Part shown: positions 22,896 through 33,255 of the stretch, piece after piece | Position numbering within the stretch: position 1 is the first letter of the stretch | Layout: each line of letters starts with the position of its first letter | Assembly (NCBI GenBank): GCA_022842885.1 | Contig: JALHOR010000053.1 | Location: 1-35,414, forward strand | Source of the DNA: Anaerolineae bacterium | GTDB lineage: Bacteria; Chloroflexota; Anaerolineae; Aggregatilineales; Phototrophicaceae | Length of the DNA stretch: 35,414 nucleotides | Direction of reading: 5' to 3' | Notes under the pieces: model-generated | Database searches by the model: none | Seen by the model: only the letters and a program-made list of their open reading frames with translations | Told to the model about the DNA's origin: nothing | Position numbers and translations under genes: made by a program

Positions 22896-24647
22896 GTGAT
22901 TACGTTATCTAAAGCCGTCGCTCGGTCTGCCCCGCGAGATGAAATTCGTGTGACCTTTAGCCCAGAGTTGGTTGTATCTGCGCCCATTGGAACCACCATC
23001 GAAACAATTATCCTTACTGCCCAAGAACAAGCGTGGATTAAACCCGATATTCCGGTTATCGCTGCCATCTGTAATGGTAGATTGCGCGAATTGAGTTATC
23101 CACTGTCTGGGGATGCCACACTGAAACCTGTTTATTTATCGAGCAGTGATGGCGGCAGAATTTATCGGCGGTCTTTAATCTTGCTGCTAACTACTGCCGT
23201 GCATGAGTTGTGGTCAGAGGCAGAAGTCAGTGTGAAATATGCTGTGCCTGATGGGGGATATTATTGCGAATTTATTCATCGTGCGCCGCCGACAGCGCAG
23301 GAATTGGAACAGTTGGATGCTCACATGCGCCACATTGTGGCGGCAGATAACCCCATCACCCGCCAGCAAGTGGCGTTGGAGGATGCGCGGGCATTGTTTG
23401 CGGCGCGTGGTGATGATGATAAAGTGCGTTTATTAGAGTATCGCAACCGCGATTATTTAATTTTATATAGCTTACGGGAACGTGCTGATTATTATTATGG
23501 CTATATGGTGCCATCTACACGCTATTTGAACTTGTTTAAATTGGTGCATGTGGCGGGTGGTTTTATTCTGCAATATCCGCGCAAAGAATCCGCGACAGTG
23601 CTGCATTCCATTACCACCTATTCCAAACTCAGCCAAGTATTTCGTTTAGCGGATGAATGGCTGGAAAAATTGCGGATTGAGGATGTGGGGCGGCTCAATC
23701 GGCTGGTACAGACGGATAGCTTGCAAGAAATCATTCTGGTGGCAGAGGCATTGCACGAACAGAATGTTGCTAGCATTGCCACCCAAATTGCTGAACGGCG
23801 GGATGAAGGCGTGCAAATTGTCCTGATTGCAGGACCATCATCATCGGGCAAAACCACCTTTGCGCGGCGCTTGGCGATTCAACTATTGGCACATGGCATT
23901 CGTCCCTTTACATTGGAGATGGATAATTATTTTGTTGACCGTCCCTTTACCCCCCGCGATGAAAATGGCGATTATGATTTTGAGTCCCTGTATGCCCTGA
24001 ATTTGCCCATATTCAATCAACACCTGATTCAATTGCTAGAGGGACATCAGGTTCAATTGCCCAAATTTGATTTTTACACAGGCACAAGTTCCCCCGGCAA
24101 ATTAGCGCAGCTTGCCATGAAACAAATTATCATCCTAGAAGGCATTCATGGTTTGAACCCGGAACTCGTGCCACAAATTCCGCCGGAAAAAGTCTTTCGG
24201 ATTTATGTATCGGCATTAACACAGCTAAATATTGATATGCATAACCGGGTCGCCACAACCGATGTACGGTTGGTACGTCGCCTTGTGCGCGATGCGCGGA
24301 CACGCGGCTATAACGCTACTGACACGCTGAATCGTTGGCAAAGCGTGCGGCGCGGCGAAAAACGGAATATTTTTCCATACCAAGAAAATGCTGATGTCAT
24401 GTTCAATTCAGCATTAGTTTATGAACTTGCGGCGCTGCGTCCGCTGGCAGAACCGCTATTGCTCCAAGTAGTTCCTGATACTCCGGCACATATTGAAGCC
24501 AAGCGTTTGTTGTCCTTCTTGCATTGGGTCATGCCGTTTAACGACCAACAAACGGCACTCATTCCTGATACATCGCTCCTGCGCGAATTCATTGGTGGGT
24601 CTATTTTAGACCACTATCATCCGGGTGAAATCACGCTACCGGAATAA
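22896..24647 (+). CDS. TGS-SAD-P-loop nucleoside (uridine) kinase
   Basis: This 583-residue protein joins three modules. Residues about 18-85 form a TGS domain like that of threonyl-tRNA synthetase. Residues about 85-250 resemble the ThrRS/AlaRS second additional domain (FIHRAPPTAQELEQLDAHMRHIV, QYPRKES). Residues about 300-500 are a uridine-kinase-like domain with P-loop GPSSSGKTT (near 312) and DNYFVDRPFTPRDENGDYDFE, plus IILEGIHGLNP. This architecture is a known family of bacterial nucleoside kinases. Substrate preference is not readable from sequence. The SAD-like domain lacks the zinc-site HxxxH I would expect of an editing enzyme, so it is unlikely to edit tRNA. The start is GTG 22896 with AGGA eight bases upstream. 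A terminator follows. Confidence 0.85.
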   Translation: MITLSKAVARSAPRDEIRVTFSPELVVSAPIGTTIETIILTAQEQAWIKPDIPVIAAICNGRLRELSYPLSGDATLKPVYLSSSDGGRIYRRSLILLLTTAVHELWSEAEVSVKYAVPDGGYYCEFIHRAPPTAQELEQLDAHMRHIVAADNPITRQQVALEDARALFAARGDDDKVRLLEYRNRDYLILYSLRERADYYYGYMVPSTRYLNLFKLVHVAGGFILQYPRKESATVLHSITTYSKLSQVFRLADEWLEKLRIEDVGRLNRLVQTDSLQEIILVAEALHEQNVASIATQIAERRDEGVQIVLIAGPSSSGKTTFARRLAIQLLAHGIRPFTLEMDNYFVDRPFTPRDENGDYDFESLYALNLPIFNQHLIQLLEGHQVQLPKFDFYTGTSSPGKLAQLAMKQIIILEGIHGLNPELVPQIPPEKVFRIYVSALTQLNIDMHNRVATTDVRLVRRLVRDARTRGYNATDTLNRWQSVRRGEKRNIFPYQENADVMFNSALVYELAALRPLAEPLLLQVVPDTPAHIEAKRLLSFLHWVMPFNDQQTALIPDTSLLREFIGGSILDHYHPGEITLPE

Positions 24648-24650
24648 TTA

Positions 24651-24682
24651 GCAGCATTTCAAATCTTCTTAATGCTGTTTTT
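24651..24682 (+). terminator. Rho-independent terminator after the nucleoside kinase
   Basis: GCAGCATT pairs with AATGCTGT across a 12-base loop and is followed by five T residues. It begins four bases after the kinase stop. Confidence 0.72.
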
Positions 24683-24759
24683 ATGCCGAATTGATTACAA
24701 TAGATGGTTAGAAATCGGTTAGAATGAGTGCGTGTGATTGCGACCACGCAGGAGACTTC

Positions 24760-26361
24760 ATGGGCTATAAGATTGCGATTGATTTTGGCACAACCAATAG
24801 CGTTGTGGCAGTGTGGTCGGAAAAAAACGATACAGGTGAAATTTACGCAGTTTCTGGCATTAGTGATTTAACGGTGGCAGACCGCCCCCCGGTGATTCCC
24901 TCCCTCATTTATGTGCATGATGCCGTCAAAGGGCAATTTACAATTGGGCAGCAAGTCCGTGAAAAAGCATTAGATGCCCAAAAAGACAATCGCTTGTTCC
25001 GCAATTTTAAGCGCGGTATAGTGGCGCTGCCCGCGCCTGAACCCCGCGATATTGATGACACACAATTTGCTGACCGCCATGCTGGTAGCAATTTTGTGAA
25101 GCAGGTTTTGGCATCGCTGCCTTTCAAAAATGAGGATATTGAGGCATTGGTGTTGACAGCACCCGTCGCCGCGTTTGAAGGTTATTTGGCGTGGCTGAAT
25201 GATGTGATTGACGAAATCGCGCCCGATAAAATTCGTGTGGTGGATGAATCTACCGCAGCAGCATTGGGTTATGCTGTTACCGAGCCGGGTGCAGTGGTGC
25301 TAGTGTTTGATTTTGGCGGCGGCACATTGGATTTGTCGTTGGTGCAGTTGCCCGAACATCAAAAACAAACGGGCGGCTTTTTACGCAAGCTGGTAAGCAG
25401 CAATGCCGCTAAAAATTCAGCACGGGTCATTGCCAAAGCCGGGCGCGTTATCGGTGGCAGCGATATTGACCAATGGCTCATCGCCTATGTACTGAAAAAA
25501 GCCAACATCACCACGAAAGAATTGGGCAGCGCCTATACGCCGCTGCTAACCAAATGCGAAACAGCGAAAATCGCGCTCTCCAATGATGATAGCGCCATGA
25601 TTGAATTTGAAGCATCCGGTACACCTTATAGCATTGTCATCACCCGTGCTGAACTAGAACAACTGCTAGAAGAAAATGAATTTTATACGGCATTGCGGCG
25701 GGTTGTGGATAAAGTGATGCATGTTGCACGACAGCGCGGTATCTTCAAAGAGGATATTCATTATGTGTTGATGGTCGGCGGCACATCGCTGATGCCATCC
25801 GTACAACGCACGCTGGCGCAATATTTTACCGATATGGCGGTACGGGCAGATAAACCGTTCACAGCTGTTGCCGAAGGTGCTTTGCAACTAGCGGCGGGCT
25901 TTGGGCTAGAGGATTATCTGGTACATAGTTATGGGTTGCGTCATCTTGATCCTGATACTGGCAACCACGCTTGGGATGAAATTATCTCAATGGGCAGTGC
26001 CTATCCTGTAACGCAACCAGTCGAAGTGATTTTGAGCGCCGCGCATGACAACCAACCAGCCGTTGAATTTGTCATTGGCGAGATTGATACCGATAGTGTG
26101 GCAATGGTCGAAGTGCGTTATGAAGATGGGCAAGCCGTGTTCGTTGCCGATACCAAAGACAGCGAACAGAAAATTATCCCGATGAACGAAACCGATGCTC
26201 TGAAAATGCTGGCACATTTGAACCCCAATGGTAAACCGGGTGAAGACCGGTTGCGCGTGCAATTCACTGTGGATGATCGCCGCCGCTTAAAAATGACTGT
26301 GGTGGACATCAAAACCGAGAAAATCCTACTGAGCGATGTAGCTCTGGCAACGCTCCAATAA
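24760..26361 (+). CDS. Hsp70-family chaperone-like ATPase without lid domain
   Basis: This 533-residue protein has the Hsp70/actin-fold ATPase (about 1-390): phosphate 1 IDFGTTNSVVAVW, phosphate 2 VLVFDFGGGTLDLSLV, the adenosine motif VLMVGGTSLMPSV, and VVDESTAAALGYA. It is followed by about 140 beta-rich residues (QPVEVILSA, DRLRVQFTVDDRRRLKMTVVD), equivalent to an SBD-beta. There is no alpha-helical lid; DnaK has about 630 residues. So it is a DnaK paralogue, not the housekeeping DnaK. ATG 24760 has AGGAGA five to six bases upstream; ATG 24724 would add 12 Cys-containing residues without family support. The HEAT-repeat gene follows after 20 bases, presumably in the same transcript. Confidence 0.88.
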   Translation: MGYKIAIDFGTTNSVVAVWSEKNDTGEIYAVSGISDLTVADRPPVIPSLIYVHDAVKGQFTIGQQVREKALDAQKDNRLFRNFKRGIVALPAPEPRDIDDTQFADRHAGSNFVKQVLASLPFKNEDIEALVLTAPVAAFEGYLAWLNDVIDEIAPDKIRVVDESTAAALGYAVTEPGAVVLVFDFGGGTLDLSLVQLPEHQKQTGGFLRKLVSSNAAKNSARVIAKAGRVIGGSDIDQWLIAYVLKKANITTKELGSAYTPLLTKCETAKIALSNDDSAMIEFEASGTPYSIVITRAELEQLLEENEFYTALRRVVDKVMHVARQRGIFKEDIHYVLMVGGTSLMPSVQRTLAQYFTDMAVRADKPFTAVAEGALQLAAGFGLEDYLVHSYGLRHLDPDTGNHAWDEIISMGSAYPVTQPVEVILSAAHDNQPAVEFVIGEIDTDSVAMVEVRYEDGQAVFVADTKDSEQKIIPMNETDALKMLAHLNPNGKPGEDRLRVQFTVDDRRRLKMTVVDIKTEKILLSDVALATLQ

Positions 26362-26381
26362 GTCACTGATGAGGTTTATTC

Positions 26382-27551
26382 ATGCCTGCTATTACTACCG
26401 GACGTGAACCACGCCTGACAAAAGGCTTGGTTGAAAAAGGCAAACGGCGTTTATCGCTGCGTCGTTTGGGAACCATGTTAAATGTCTTGCCACCGAATGC
26501 AGTGGCGCTGGATGCCGTGCGCGAGATGCTGCAAAGCGAAGATTTTTTCGTGCGTTACAATGCTGCCAAATTATTGGGCAAACGCGCTGACCGTGATGCC
26601 CGCCTGATGATGGAAGACGCCCTCAAAACCGGAACACCGCGTACTCGTGCGACAGTGGCGCGGCATGTGCATCATTTTACGTGGTTTTCTGCTGAACCCC
26701 TTATCAAAGTGGCGCTCAAAGATAGTGACCACCGCGTGCGTGAAGGGGCAGTTTACGCGCTGTGCGATATAGGCGATTTGAATGCGTTTAAGCTGCTGGT
26801 GCAAGTGCTTGAAACTGAAGTGGATGATGTGTTGGCAGCAGCCGCTTTTGGGCTGCGTGAAACCCAAGACCCAGCGGCGATTCCGGTTTTGAAGCAAGTG
26901 CTAAAGGCAAAAGACCCGGATGTGCGTGTAAAAAGCCTAGAAGCATTGGGCATGTGTGGCTTGCGCGAAGGGATGCCCGTCGTGCGCGAAGCCATGTTTG
27001 ACCCGGATGCTTATGTGAAATACGCTGCCACGTTAAGCCTCTTAGAATTAGCCGGGGAAGGTTGGTTAGACGAACTCGCCGGGGTGATCGGGCGCACCTC
27101 CGGCGAAACATTGGAACAGGTGCTAAAGGCATTTTTCCATGCCACTAACTACCTCAAAATTGATGTGGCGAAGTCCAAAAGTGCTGATTTAGTGATTGAT
27201 GGGTTGGAAACGGCGTTGCTGGATGAAAGTGCCAAAGTCCGCATGGCGGCGATTTATCCGCTGGCGTGGCTGCGCCATGAACGCACACCCATCATCCTCA
27301 AGAAAACCTATCGCATAGAAACCGATAGCGACGTAAAAGCGCATATTGTGCGCGTGGCTGCTGGGCTGATGTCGGTTGCTAGTGAAGAAATTTTGCAGGA
27401 TGCGCTGGCGAATCAAGATGCTGTCGTGCGCCAAGCTGCCGAAAAAATCAAAGCAGACCGGGAACGCAGCGGTATCGTGGCGACCTATGACGAAAATGCC
27501 TATCAGGGCGAAGCCTTCGACCGGTCACACCTCACTGGGCGCTTGAGCTAA
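26382..27551 (+). CDS. HEAT-repeat protein paired with the Hsp70
   Basis: This 389-residue protein is built almost wholly from about 31-residue alpha-helical repeats of the HEAT/PBS-lyase type, with recurring phrases such as DSDHRVREGAVYALCDIGD, AKDPDVRVKSLEALGMCG, DPDAYVKYAATLSLLELAG and NQDAVVRQAAEKI. No lyase catalytic residues can be named. The first about 30 residues are basic (RLTKGLVEKGKRRLSLRRLG). Such solenoids bind proteins. Co-occurrence with an Hsp70 recalls eukaryotic armadillo/HEAT nucleotide-exchange factors (HspBP1/Fes1), so a co-chaperone role is a reasonable hypothesis, not shown. GAGG lies seven to eight bases before ATG. The unit ends at a strong terminator. Confidence 0.82.
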   Translation: MPAITTGREPRLTKGLVEKGKRRLSLRRLGTMLNVLPPNAVALDAVREMLQSEDFFVRYNAAKLLGKRADRDARLMMEDALKTGTPRTRATVARHVHHFTWFSAEPLIKVALKDSDHRVREGAVYALCDIGDLNAFKLLVQVLETEVDDVLAAAAFGLRETQDPAAIPVLKQVLKAKDPDVRVKSLEALGMCGLREGMPVVREAMFDPDAYVKYAATLSLLELAGEGWLDELAGVIGRTSGETLEQVLKAFFHATNYLKIDVAKSKSADLVIDGLETALLDESAKVRMAAIYPLAWLRHERTPIILKKTYRIETDSDVKAHIVRVAAGLMSVASEEILQDALANQDAVVRQAAEKIKADRERSGIVATYDENAYQGEAFDRSHLTGRLS

Positions 27552-27572
27552 AGCAGTTCATTTTTGCCATGT

Positions 27573-27607
27573 AAAAAGGACACCATTATTATTACGGTGT
27601 CTTTTTT
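27573..27607 (+). terminator. Rho-independent terminator after the Hsp70-HEAT unit
   Basis: AAAAAGGACACC pairs with GGTGTCTTTTTT (one G-U pair) across a loop of about 11 bases, and the T-run closes the hairpin. It starts about 20 bases after the HEAT gene stop. Confidence 0.8.
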
Positions 27608-27636
27608 CGATTCGCGTTCAAGCAAACGCCATTTTA

Positions 27637-27645
27637 TGCTACACT
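27637..27645 (+). promoter_or_regulatory. Extended -10 promoter for the Uma2-family gene
   Basis: TGCTACACT is preceded by TTCAAG 17 bases upstream, a weak -35. Its last base is the first base of the palindrome that follows. Confidence 0.42.
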
Positions 27646-27661
27646 GACTTAAAATAAGTCA
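27645..27661. promoter_or_regulatory. 17-base palindrome, probable operator
   Basis: TGACTTA-AAA-TAAGTCA is a perfect inverted repeat placed directly after the -10 element and 12 bases before the Uma2 start. It could be a repressor site or, less likely, an RNA hairpin near the ribosome binding site. Confidence 0.5.
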
Positions 27662-27673
27662 ACAGGTGAGCCG

Positions 27674-28258
27674 ATGGCAGCACTTCCCCAATCCTTCATG
27701 ACACTCGAAGAATATTTCCAATTGGAAGAGTCGAGTGAAATTCGGCATGAGTATTATCGCGGCAGAGTTTTCGCTATGGCAGGTGCTAGTGAAAAACATA
27801 CGGATATTGTTAGTAGCATTCAGTTTAGCCTCTACGGACAAACTCGCCAACGCAATTGTAAAGTTCGTGCTAGCGATATGCGTGTTGGTATCAAGTCAAT
27901 TGATTTTTTCGCTTATCCTGATGTGGTAATTGTGTGTGGCAAACGAGAACTTGATAATCAATTACCAAACACCTTATTAAACCCCACTGTGTTGGTCGAA
28001 GTGTTATCGCGCTCAACTGCTGAGTATGACCGGGGCGATAAGTTTGAGGCTTATCGTATGATGGCGTCGTTGCAAGAATATCTGCTTGTCAGCCAGAACA
28101 GCGTGCGCGTGGAACATTATGTGCGGCAGGGTGAGGCGTGGTTATTTACCGAAACCACCCGTTTGGAAGATACCATCATCCTGCCGTCTATTGATTGCAC
28201 GCTGCTCGTGAGCGATATTTATGAAAAAGTGGATTTTGACGACGATAATCCCACCTAA
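27674..28258 (+). CDS. Uma2-family (DUF820) putative restriction-endonuclease-like protein
   Basis: This 194-residue protein matches the Uma2/DUF820 pattern: MTLEEYFQLEESSEIRHEYYRGRVFAMAGASEKHTDIVSSI at the N-terminus, then a PD-(D/E)xK nuclease-like core YPDVVIVCG (Asp) and VLVEVLSRSTAEYDRGDKFEAY (Glu and Lys region), then a C-terminal beta part. Family members are numerous in Cyanobacteria and Chloroflexota and usually lack a known target. The gene stands alone, with its own promoter and palindrome, which is common for mobile single-gene Uma2 copies. Its end is three bases from the convergent rlmI gene. Confidence 0.88.
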   Translation: MAALPQSFMTLEEYFQLEESSEIRHEYYRGRVFAMAGASEKHTDIVSSIQFSLYGQTRQRNCKVRASDMRVGIKSIDFFAYPDVVIVCGKRELDNQLPNTLLNPTVLVEVLSRSTAEYDRGDKFEAYRMMASLQEYLLVSQNSVRVEHYVRQGEAWLFTETTRLEDTIILPSIDCTLLVSDIYEKVDFDDDNPT

Positions 28259-28261
28259 ATC

Positions 28262-29470
28262 CTAATAAACGCGCAGCAACAACCCCTTCAGGTATTCGCC
28301 CTCTGGGAATGTGAGCGCCACAGGATGGTCATCGGCGGCGCTGAGGTGTTGGATAATTTGCGCCTGTCTGCCGCTGTCTGCTACCGCCCCAAAAACGATT
28401 TTTTGGAACAAATCTCGGCTGATTGCGCCTGAACATGAGAAGGTCATCAGATAACCGCCGGGTTTGATGATTTTGAAGGCGTTGAGATTTAAATCTTTGT
28501 AGCCACGGGCGGCTTTGTCTACTTGTTGTTTAGAATGGGCGAATTTGGGCGGGTCACATACAACCACATCAAACAGCGTTTTATTTTTGACGCATTCACG
28601 CAAATAATCAAAGCAATCAGCTTGAATAAACCCGACCTCATCATCGGGGAATTGGCATAACCGATAATTTTGGCGAGCAAGTTCAAGCGCATCATGCGAC
28701 GAATCCACATTGACAACTTTGCCGGCAGAGGCTAACCCGAAACGTCCACTGAAGCTAAAGAGATTGAGCGTTGCCAATTCCGGGTTCACCAGAATTTGGT
28801 CTAGGATGTGATGATTATGTTTTTGGTCAAGATAGAAGCCGGTTTTATGCCCCTTGCGAATATCCACGCGATATTTCAGAGCTTCTCTGCCCATATCAAT
28901 GTATTCCGGTGGTTCTGCTCCCCACAAAACCCCTGCTGCCGCTGTTAATCCTTCTTTGCCGCGAATATCAGCATCGCTGCGTTCATAAACACCTTGCAAC
29001 GGGATATTGAGTTCTTCAAAAATAGTGGCGACCAGTTGGGCAATTTTGTTTTTCTGCAAATCAATATGCAGCGTCAGCCCCTGCAAAACTGCCCAATCAT
29101 GATAACGGTCTATCACGAGACCGGGGAGAAAATCATTTTCGGCATTGATAACACGATAGCCCTCATCATATTGGGTTTGCCGCCGGAATTCATTATAGGT
29201 CTCGCGGGTAGCAATGGCGCGGCTCAACATCCGATGCCACCAAACGTCGTTGATAGTTTCATCTTGCCATGTCAGAATCCGCACCTGAATTTGTGATTTG
29301 GGATTCCAATAGCCGCGTGCCATAAATTCGCCTTTATGGTCAACCACCGTGACCAATTCACCGGGAATGGCGTCGTGTGCTTTGGCAATTGCGCCGGAGA
29401 ATATCCAAGGGTGTTGATTGCGGATAGATTTTTCGCGTCCAGATTGAATTGTTACAATGCCTTGAGTCAT
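28262..29470 (-). CDS. rlmI: 23S rRNA m5C methyltransferase, RlmI-like
   Basis: The RlmI type methylates C1962 of 23S rRNA. The 402-residue protein begins with a PUA domain (about 1-75: HPWIFSGAI, GELVTVVDHKGEFMARGYWNP), then a central linking domain (LPGLVIDRYHDWAVLQG, GVYERSD), and a C-terminal SAM domain with LNLFSFSGRFGLA, VVCDPPKFAHS and the catalytic-Cys region MTFSCSGAIS. Domain order and length match the family. The exact modified base is inferred from the family. It lies 36 bases downstream of ligA on the same strand and is the last gene of the SH3b-ligA-rlmI unit. Confidence 0.88.
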   Translation of the reverse strand: MTQGIVTIQSGREKSIRNQHPWIFSGAIAKAHDAIPGELVTVVDHKGEFMARGYWNPKSQIQVRILTWQDETINDVWWHRMLSRAIATRETYNEFRRQTQYDEGYRVINAENDFLPGLVIDRYHDWAVLQGLTLHIDLQKNKIAQLVATIFEELNIPLQGVYERSDADIRGKEGLTAAAGVLWGAEPPEYIDMGREALKYRVDIRKGHKTGFYLDQKHNHHILDQILVNPELATLNLFSFSGRFGLASAGKVVNVDSSHDALELARQNYRLCQFPDDEVGFIQADCFDYLRECVKNKTLFDVVVCDPPKFAHSKQQVDKAARGYKDLNLNAFKIIKPGGYLMTFSCSGAISRDLFQKIVFGAVADSGRQAQIIQHLSAADDHPVALTFPEGEYLKGLLLRVY

Positions 29471-29506
29471 GTTTTGTATTCCAAGTAGTAATTAAAAATG
29501 CATTTT

Positions 29507-31789
<2,283 letters not shown>

Positions 31790-32647
31790 TTATTGCCCTC
31801 CAGCGACTTGCAAAAAGTTTGAGACTGCCCAACCTGTTTGAGATGGATTAGACGGATTTTGTACTTGCCACCATGTAAACCCATCGGCTTGCGTAGGACC
31901 AGCCACTACCGTAAGCAGCGTCCCTTCTCTTAGCCGAAACAAGACATTCGTGCCGAGTACACCCGCTGTATCGCGCACATTCAATTCATCACCATCAATG
32001 CCAGCGACAATGACATTAATGCCTACGGTGATGGTCTGTGGCGTGGCGGTAAAAATGACAGCAGGCAGCGTGGGTCCATCAAGGGCAGCGGCGGAAGGCG
32101 CATTTTGTCCCGATAAAAGCTCTGTACCGGGTGATGCTGCTACAACGCCACCTTGCGACGTGTTGCCCGGTTGAGTGGGCGGGGCAGTGACAATGATGAT
32201 GCGGGGTTCTTTGTTTACGGGAATGCTGCTGCCGCCGAGTGATACCACGACCACCACGACCAAAAATGAGGCTGCCAGAACACCAATAAGCATTAACACC
32301 AATGACCACCACGGCAAATATAAGCCACTATCGCGGCGCGAAGGTGATTTTTGAGCAGGGCGGCGCGGATATGGATTGGTCGGCAGGTTGGGGCGGCGAG
32401 GCAGTATTTGACCCGTTGGTGCTGCTCCACGCTGGACATGCCCACCTTGGGGTGGCATAGGGCGCGTGGCTTGCAAACGGGATGTTGAATCCGGTGGCAC
32501 TGGCGCACTTGCTGGACGCGCTGGCATGGGCGGTTTTGTGGCATCAACAGCGGCAGGATTAGGCGCTGTCCGCTGTGGGTCGCTTGGCAGCGTCTCCCCT
32601 AAATCCGGGTCACCATTTTCAAAGGGCAGGAAATTATCGTCTTTCAT
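31790..32647 (-). CDS. Membrane-anchored bacterial SH3-domain protein
   Basis: This 285-residue protein has a disordered Pro/Arg-rich cytoplasmic N-terminus of about 108 residues, one transmembrane helix (about 113-137, SLVLMLIGVLAASFLVVVVVVSL), a low-complexity Thr/Pro/Ala linker, and a C-terminal SH3b domain (about 217-281: DELNVRDTAGVLGTNVLFRLREG, WWQVQNP, GWAVSNFLQV). The RxxP/PxxP content and single helix suggest a type II membrane protein that exposes SH3b to the cell wall or envelope, where such domains bind peptidoglycan or other proteins. The start is ATG 32647. It is the first gene of the unit that contains ligA, which is an odd functional neighbour. Confidence 0.82.
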   Translation of the reverse strand: MKDDNFLPFENGDPDLGETLPSDPQRTAPNPAAVDATKPPMPARPASAPVPPDSTSRLQATRPMPPQGGHVQRGAAPTGQILPRRPNLPTNPYPRRPAQKSPSRRDSGLYLPWWSLVLMLIGVLAASFLVVVVVVSLGGSSIPVNKEPRIIIVTAPPTQPGNTSQGGVVAASPGTELLSGQNAPSAAALDGPTLPAVIFTATPQTITVGINVIVAGIDGDELNVRDTAGVLGTNVLFRLREGTLLTVVAGPTQADGFTWWQVQNPSNPSQTGWAVSNFLQVAGGQ

Positions 32648-32709
32648 GCCTATTATTTTCCCTAAATATGGGCAAAGTTAGCAGACAAATTTTCTATACT
32701 ATCAAGGTA

Positions 32710-32718
32710 ATTATAGCA
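32710..32718 (-). promoter_or_regulatory. Extended -10 promoter of the SH3b-ligA-rlmI unit
   Basis: TGCTATAAT on the minus strand is a perfect extended -10, about 60 bases before the SH3b start. A TTGACC further upstream is too distant (33 bases) to act as its -35. Confidence 0.52.
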
Positions 32719-32758
32719 GGCAGTCGAGGGTGGTGGTACAGGCAAGCGGGTCAAGAGA

Positions 32759-32772
32759 GGGCATTTTTGCCC
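32759..32772 (-). terminator. Short hairpin after the cytochrome c gene
   Basis: On the minus strand GGGCA-AAAA-TGCCC is followed by TCTCTT, ten bases after the cytochrome stop. The stem is only five pairs, so it is a weak terminator candidate. Confidence 0.35.
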
Positions 32773-32782
32773 ACATTTGGGA

Positions 32783-33253
32783 CTATTGGGTGAGCAAATA
32801 TGCCAAAATATCGCCTAAGTCGCGCTCGCCCAAACGGGTCTCATAATTTTTGGGCATGGCATCGGGATAACCTTCCACCAAATGAAAACTTGGATGCACA
32901 ATCGATTCATAAATATACGCCGCTGCGGTTAGCGGTGGGCGTGCTGTTGCGGCGCGTTCTGCCAACCCGACATAATTGGGCGCGATATTATCCGCGCCCT
33001 GCACATGACAGGCGTAACATTCATAATCACGAGTCACAAGGGTTTCGCCACGTTGCGGATTGGCATTTTCCAAAAGTACCGTCACAGTGTCCATATAGGT
33101 TTCAGCGGTTAAATTAGCTATGGTTTCGGCTTGTGGTTGCTGGCTGGCGATGATAAAGGTTGCCAAAAAGACGATAGCAAAAAACAAGACCAATGCTACC
33201 GTCAAATACACGATCCATGCTGCCACAAATTGTTCTGGTTTTTCGGGAGTCAC
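32783..33253 (-). CDS. Membrane-anchored mono-heme c-type cytochrome
   Basis: This 156-residue protein has an N-terminal anchor helix (about 11-36), a linker, then a class I cytochrome c domain with heme motif CYACH (C79, C82, H83). A Met in DAMPKNYETRL (M133) is the probable sixth ligand, and the C-terminal helix ERDLGDILAYLLTQ is typical. It would carry electrons at the outer face of the membrane, probably to the aa3-type oxidase implied by ctaA and ctaB. It lies two bases after ctaB and is the last gene of the unit. The exact partner is not encoded here. Confidence 0.85.
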   Translation of the reverse strand: MTPEKPEQFVAAWIVYLTVALVLFFAIVFLATFIIASQQPQAETIANLTAETYMDTVTVLLENANPQRGETLVTRDYECYACHVQGADNIAPNYVGLAERAATARPPLTAAAYIYESIVHPSFHLVEGYPDAMPKNYETRLGERDLGDILAYLLTQ

Positions 33254-33255
33254 AC

